Shown here: one piece after another, positions 60,630 to 64,000 of the stretch
Layout: each line of letters begins with the position of its first letter
Position numbering within the stretch: position 1 is the stretch's first letter
DNA from: Rhizobium leguminosarum
GTDB taxonomy: Bacteria; Pseudomonadota; Alphaproteobacteria; Rhizobiales; Rhizobiaceae
Reading direction: 5' to 3'
Length of the DNA: 64,000 nucleotides
Assembly (NCBI RefSeq): GCF_001652265.1
Contig: NZ_LWBS01000283.1
Location: forward strand, 1 to 64,000
The notes under the pieces: generated by a model
Told to the model about the DNA's origin: nothing
Database searches by the model: none
Seen by the model: only the letters and a program-made list of their open reading frames with translations
Program-made: the position numbers and the translations under genes

Positions 60630-60693
60630 GGCGACCAACATCGCGCTTGCCGACGCAACATTTTATTGAGCAGCGCTTCATCAGGAGAAAGAC

Positions 60694-61110
60694 ATGAGCA
60701 AGCCTTACACCGGCGGATGCGCCTGCGGTGCGATCCACTATGAAATCGCAGCCGAACCGATTGCGATGAACGACTGCCAGTGCCGCGACTGCCAGGCGAC
60801 CAGCGGCACCGGGCACGGGTCCTATCTGACCTTCCCGAGCCGGCAGGCAGTGAAGCTCGACGGCAAGGCGACGCATTGGCAGATGGTCGCCGACAACGGC
60901 AACGTCAAGACGCGCGGCTTCTGCCCCGCCTGCGGCTCCCCCGTCTACATGACCTTCTCCTACATGCCTGACTTCTTCACCATTCATGCCGCAAGCCTCG
61001 ACGAGCCCGGCCGGTACCAGCCGCAGATGGTGACCTACACCGCGCGCGGCCTTGCCTGGGACAGGGTCGATCCCGCGGCGCAGACATTCGAAGGAATGCC
61101 GCCGATGTGA
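60694..61110 (+). CDS. GFA-family protein
   Basis: A 138-residue zinc protein. The ligand set is GGCACGAIHYEI (CxC), NDCQCRDCQATSGTGHGSYL (CxC-xx-C) and FCPACGSPVYMTF (CxxC), the complete pattern of the family. AGGAGAAAG lies before the ATG. It would be co-expressed with the AHSA1 gene. Such proteins are proposed to bind glutathione adducts; no reaction is proven. A second GFA gene is at 22017-22430. Confidence 0.88.
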   Translation: MSKPYTGGCACGAIHYEIAAEPIAMNDCQCRDCQATSGTGHGSYLTFPSRQAVKLDGKATHWQMVADNGNVKTRGFCPACGSPVYMTFSYMPDFFTIHAASLDEPGRYQPQMVTYTARGLAWDRVDPAAQTFEGMPPM

Positions 61111-61387
61111 CGCTTCTGCATAAATCCGGTGCAGTCGCCCGTAGATGGTCATGTGCAGTGAACCCGAAGCTCACTTGAGCTGACGCAGGCAACGGCAGGA
61201 GTGTTCAAATTCCGGCAAGAACCTCGATCGGCTCGGCCAAGTCGATCCAATGCGGGCGATTGTCTCACCAATGAACATGATCCGGCGTCTAACATCCAAT
61301 GCTGGCGGACGGTATCAGCTGGTAATGCAGAAATTCGCCTCGGTCTGCGCAGTCCGTCCAGCGCGGCGCCGGTGCATCAGGCGAGTG

Positions 61388-62461
61388 TCATGCGGCGATG
61401 GAGGGATAGTCGGTATAACCTTCGGCGCCGCCGCCATAGATGGTCGCCGGGTTCACCTCCGCCAGCGGAGCAGCGGTCTTCAGTCTCTCGACGAGATCAG
61501 GATTGGCGATGAATGGCCGGCCGAACGAGAAGAGATCCGCCGCGCCCTCCGTCAATCGCAACGTTGCGCGGTCGAGGTCGTAGCCGTTATTGGCGATGTA
61601 AGTGTTTGCGAACTTGGCCCTGAGCTCCGCGTAGTCGAAGGCAGCAGACTCATTCGGCCCGCCGCGCCCAGCTTCGACGACATGGAGATAGGCAATCCCC
61701 ATCTGGCCAAGCTTCTCGGCGATATAGTTGAATTGCGCCTGCGGATCGCTCGAGGTGACGCTGTTGACCGGCGAAATCCGCACCCCCGTCCGCTCCGCGC
61801 CGACCTCGGCAGCCACCGCCGCAGCGACTTCCAATATCATCCGGGCGCGATGTTCGACCGAGCCGCCATAGGCGTCGGTGCGGGTGTTGGAGCCGTCTTT
61901 GGCAAACTGTTCCAGCAGATAGCCGTTGGCGCCATGGACTTCGACGCCATCGAAGCCCGCGGCAATCGCCTTGGCGGCGGCGCGGCGGAAACCGGCGATG
62001 ATCGTCTGGATCTCATCCAGTTTGAGCGCGCGAGGTTCGGACACGTCGACGAAGACGTTGTTCACGAAGACCTTGGTCTCAGCCTTGATGGCCGATGGCG
62101 CGACCGGCGCCTGCGCATTCGGCTGCAGATCGACATGCGAAATACGGCCAACGTGCCAGAGCTGCAAAAAGATGTGTCCGCCTTTGGCATGCACCGCGTC
62201 GGTCACTTTCCGCCAGCCGTCGATCTGGGTTTGCGTATAGATGCCGGGCGTATCCTGGTAGCCCTGCCCTTCCTGCGAAATCTGCGCGCCTTCCGAAATG
62301 ATCAGGCCGGCTGTCGCCCGCTGGGCATAATATGTCGCGGCGATATCGCCCGGCACGAAGCCGGCGCCGGCTCGGTTGCGGGTCAAGGGCGCCATCACGA
62401 TCCGGTTCGCCAGCGTCAGCTTGCCGAGTCTGTAGGGTTCAAAAATTGCGTTGTCAGTCAT
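61388..62461 (-). CDS. Old Yellow Enzyme family alkene/N-ethylmaleimide reductase (NemA-like)
   Basis: A 357-residue FMN-dependent ene-reductase. Features include NRIVMAPLTRNRAG for the phosphate/FMN start, LIISEGAQISQEGQGYQDTPGIYT (core SEGAQISQEG), IFLQLWHVGRISH, DGVEVHGANGYLLEQF with catalytic His and Asn, and FSFGRPFIANPDLVERL. It uses NAD(P)H to reduce activated double bonds, quinones and nitro compounds. The MTDNAIFEP start is chosen; another ATG is eight codons earlier. It follows the SDR gene on the same strand and both probably answer to the divergent TetR regulator. Confidence 0.92.
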   Translation of the reverse strand: MTDNAIFEPYRLGKLTLANRIVMAPLTRNRAGAGFVPGDIAATYYAQRATAGLIISEGAQISQEGQGYQDTPGIYTQTQIDGWRKVTDAVHAKGGHIFLQLWHVGRISHVDLQPNAQAPVAPSAIKAETKVFVNNVFVDVSEPRALKLDEIQTIIAGFRRAAAKAIAAGFDGVEVHGANGYLLEQFAKDGSNTRTDAYGGSVEHRARMILEVAAAVAAEVGAERTGVRISPVNSVTSSDPQAQFNYIAEKLGQMGIAYLHVVEAGRGGPNESAAFDYAELRAKFANTYIANNGYDLDRATLRLTEGAADLFSFGRPFIANPDLVERLKTAAPLAEVNPATIYGGGAEGYTDYPSIAA

Positions 62462-62582
62462 TGCGTTTCTTTCGTCTGATTTCATGGATCTCTGTCGCGT
62501 CTCGGAGTTTCGCGCCGAAACTCGGCACAGGCCGGCCTTGCGACACAGCCTGTGTTGGTGCAGGGCGTTTTTTCGGGAAGCG

Positions 62583-63371
62583 CTAGGAGGCGGCGCGATA
62601 ACGCTCTGCAGGCTCAGCCTGCGAAAAGCCCGGGATCATCGCCTGGCGCGCGGCCTGATAGGCGTCCCATTGAGCGGCATCGTGCAGCGGCGGGATGGTG
62701 ACGGGCTCGCGCTTGTCGAAGCCTGCCAGGGCGGCGTCCACGAGTTCGCCCACTTCCATCACGCCGGAGAGCGTGTTGACGTCGATGCCGGAAAGCTCCC
62801 AGATCTCCGTCCGCGTCGCCGCCGGCAGGACCGCCTGGACGTAGACGCCTTTGGGACCGAGTTCGAGGCTGAGCCCCTGGGAAAGAAAGGTCACGAAGGC
62901 CTTGGTGGCGCCGTAGACCGTCATTCCGAATTCCGGGACGAGCCCGACGACCGAGGAGACGTTGACGATGGCGCCCGAGCCCGCTTCGACGAAGCGTGGC
63001 GCAACGGCGCTGGAAAGGCGGGCAACCGCCGTCGCGTTGAGCGCGATCAGCTGGGCGATATCATTGACGGGCTGATTGACGAACGTGCCTTCGAGGCTGG
63101 TGCCGGCATTGTTGACGAGAATTCCAATCCGATGATCGTCGCGCAGACGGGTTTCCACCGCAGCAAGCTCATCGGATTTGGTGACATCGGCCTGCAGGAT
63201 GTCGATCGTTACGCCGGTTTCTTCGCGAAGTCGCGCCGAGAGAGCATCCAGCCTTGCCTTATTGCGCGCAACCAGTACGAGATTGTGCCCACGACGGGCG
63301 AAACGGTCTGCATATGTCGCTCCAATACCTGAGGAGGCGCCGGTGATGAGCACGGTGGGAGTGTCAGTCAT
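62583..63371 (-). CDS. Short-chain dehydrogenase/reductase
   Basis: This 262-residue protein has the classical SDR features: TGASSGIGATYADRFARRG (cofactor loop), LVNNAGTSLEG (NNAG), VNVSSVVGLVPEFGMTVYGATKAF (catalytic Ser, Tyr-x-x-x-Lys; core YGATKAF). The ARNKARL basic patch favours NADP(H). Substrate is unknown; in similar loci these genes are induced by electrophiles. It is divergent from tetR across a 110-base AT-rich gap. The ribosome site GAGAA is weak. The NemA-like gene is 121 bases downstream. Confidence 0.9.
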   Translation of the reverse strand: MTDTPTVLITGASSGIGATYADRFARRGHNLVLVARNKARLDALSARLREETGVTIDILQADVTKSDELAAVETRLRDDHRIGILVNNAGTSLEGTFVNQPVNDIAQLIALNATAVARLSSAVAPRFVEAGSGAIVNVSSVVGLVPEFGMTVYGATKAFVTFLSQGLSLELGPKGVYVQAVLPAATRTEIWELSGIDVNTLSGVMEVGELVDAALAGFDKREPVTIPPLHDAAQWDAYQAARQAMIPGFSQAEPAERYRAAS

Positions 63372-63481
63372 TGTCTTGTTCTCTTTCGAATGAGCGTTAT
63401 ATAATTATGATGACGATCCTAATTACTTTAAAGTGATGGCTATCATAAAAAAGTCAATGGCAGAGAGGGAGAAATCTCAAC
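63372..63481. promoter_or_regulatory. SDR/tetR divergent promoter with candidate operator
   Basis: AT-rich 110-base gap. TTATGATGACGAT (63404 onwards) and ATGGCTATCATAA (63436 onwards) form an imperfect inverted repeat (10 of 13 positions), about 20 bases apart, a plausible TetR site. A TAATTA word occurs at both 63400 and 63419. Assignment is tentative. Confidence 0.35.
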
Positions 63482-64000
63482 ATGAAAATCAGCCGTGAGC
63501 AGATGGCCGAAAACCGCCAGAGGATCCTCGAAGTCGCAAGCCGGCTGTTTCGGGAGAAAGGATTCGAGGCCGTCGGCGTTGCCGAAGTGATGAAGGCCGC
63601 GGGCCTGACGCATGGCAGCTTCTACGGTCATTTCAGCTCGAAGGACGAGCTGATCGTCCAGGCGCTCGCGCATGCGCTTGGCCAGCGCAATGGTGCGTCA
63701 CTCCCGCTTGGCGCCTACATGGAAGAGTACCTGTCGCCGCGCCATCGCGACAACAGGGCCGGTGGCTGCCCGATTTCCGGACTTGCCGCCGACACGCTGC
63801 GCCAGACGCCTGAGGCCCGTGCGGCGGTGACGGAGGGTGTGCGGGCGCAGATCGACTGGATGAGCGAGAAGGTCGAAGGGCCGGACGCCGACCGCCGACG
63901 CCGGGCAATCGCCAACTGGTCGGCGATGGTCGGGGCAACGATCCTCGCTCGCGTCATAGTCGATCCCGCCCTGTCCAAGGAAATATTGACGGAGACGCTG
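63482..64000 (+). CDS. TetR-family regulator (cut by window end)
   Basis: The 173 visible residues open MKISREQMAENRQRILEVASRLF and have the helix-turn-helix VGVAEVMKAAGLTHGSFYGHFSSKDEL. The effector part includes GGCPISGLAADTLRQTPE, with a Cys typical of the TetR group that senses electrophiles (the NemR/AcnR-like C-G-G-C-P region). The end of the gene lies beyond the window. It is divergent from the SDR gene and likely represses it together with the NemA-like reductase. GAGGGAGAAA precedes the ATG. Confidence 0.9.
   Translation, partial: MKISREQMAENRQRILEVASRLFREKGFEAVGVAEVMKAAGLTHGSFYGHFSSKDELIVQALAHALGQRNGASLPLGAYMEEYLSPRHRDNRAGGCPISGLAADTLRQTPEARAAVTEGVRAQIDWMSEKVEGPDADRRRRAIANWSAMVGATILARVIVDPALSKEILTETL

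Overview
The window is a 64 kb piece of a high-GC alphaproteobacterial genome, most probably a Rhizobium of the leguminosarum/etli group. This is an inference from three things. The gene families are typical of rhizobia: a betIBA choline locus, a RhizASP-like asparaginase, ExoF-type polysaccharide export, DUF1515, DUF1488 and DUF6894. The palindromic intergenic repeats are of the rhizobial mosaic kind. The codon use is GC-rich throughout. No rRNA, tRNA or CRISPR array was seen.

Layout. 0-2.3 kb: the start of an IS4-type transposase cut by the window edge, a DUF4406 protein and a DeoR regulator. 2.4-11.4 kb: an L-asparaginase, two MFS exporters (one divergent from a SufR-like Cys-rich regulator), two enzymes or regulators of general metabolism, an EAL-CBS-GGDEF protein, an orphan ParD antitoxin and HdeD. 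11.5-15.5 kb: betI-betB-betA (choline to glycine betaine) behind a clear BetI palindrome; a mobile palindromic repeat has been absorbed into the end of betI. 15.5-20.7 kb: a DUF6644/DUF6152 pair, then an Rrf2 regulator divergent from cysH-cysD-cysN (sulfate to APS to sulfite). 20.8-25.5 kb: an island of single genes (redoxin, GFA, GNAT, LysR/quinone reductase, a hypothetical).

26.1-36.9 kb is the most coherent locus: nine minus-strand genes, several translationally coupled, that look like a complete surface-polysaccharide cassette. Read in transcription order they are: ExoF-like export protein, polyprenol-sugar-type GT2, GT4, large multi-spanning GT-C-like protein, DUF6492, DUF1616, GT2, Wzx-type flippase, and a secreted GH5 hydrolase. 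Known initiating enzyme and Wzc partners are not in the window, so those steps must be supplied from elsewhere.

37.5-44.3 kb: NmrA, LysR, F420-type NADP oxidoreductase, LysR, LacI and a periplasmic HtrA/Do protease with terminator. 44.4-50.5 kb: about a dozen very small, well-spaced ORFs with good ribosome binding sites, most without known function, together with palindromic repeats and two tandem intrinsic terminators that probably end small RNAs. 50.6-56.8 kb: a Crp/Fnr regulator next to a reduced phage module (spike-base protein, TerS, TerL, portal, Zn-ribbon protein, DUF1515) with no capsid or tail genes. 57-64 kb: a duplicated 98-bp sequence, two more mosaic repeats, a secreted dienelactone-hydrolase-like protein, YidB, an ArsR-AHSA1-GFA set, and a TetR regulator (cut by the window end) divergent from an SDR and an Old Yellow Enzyme.
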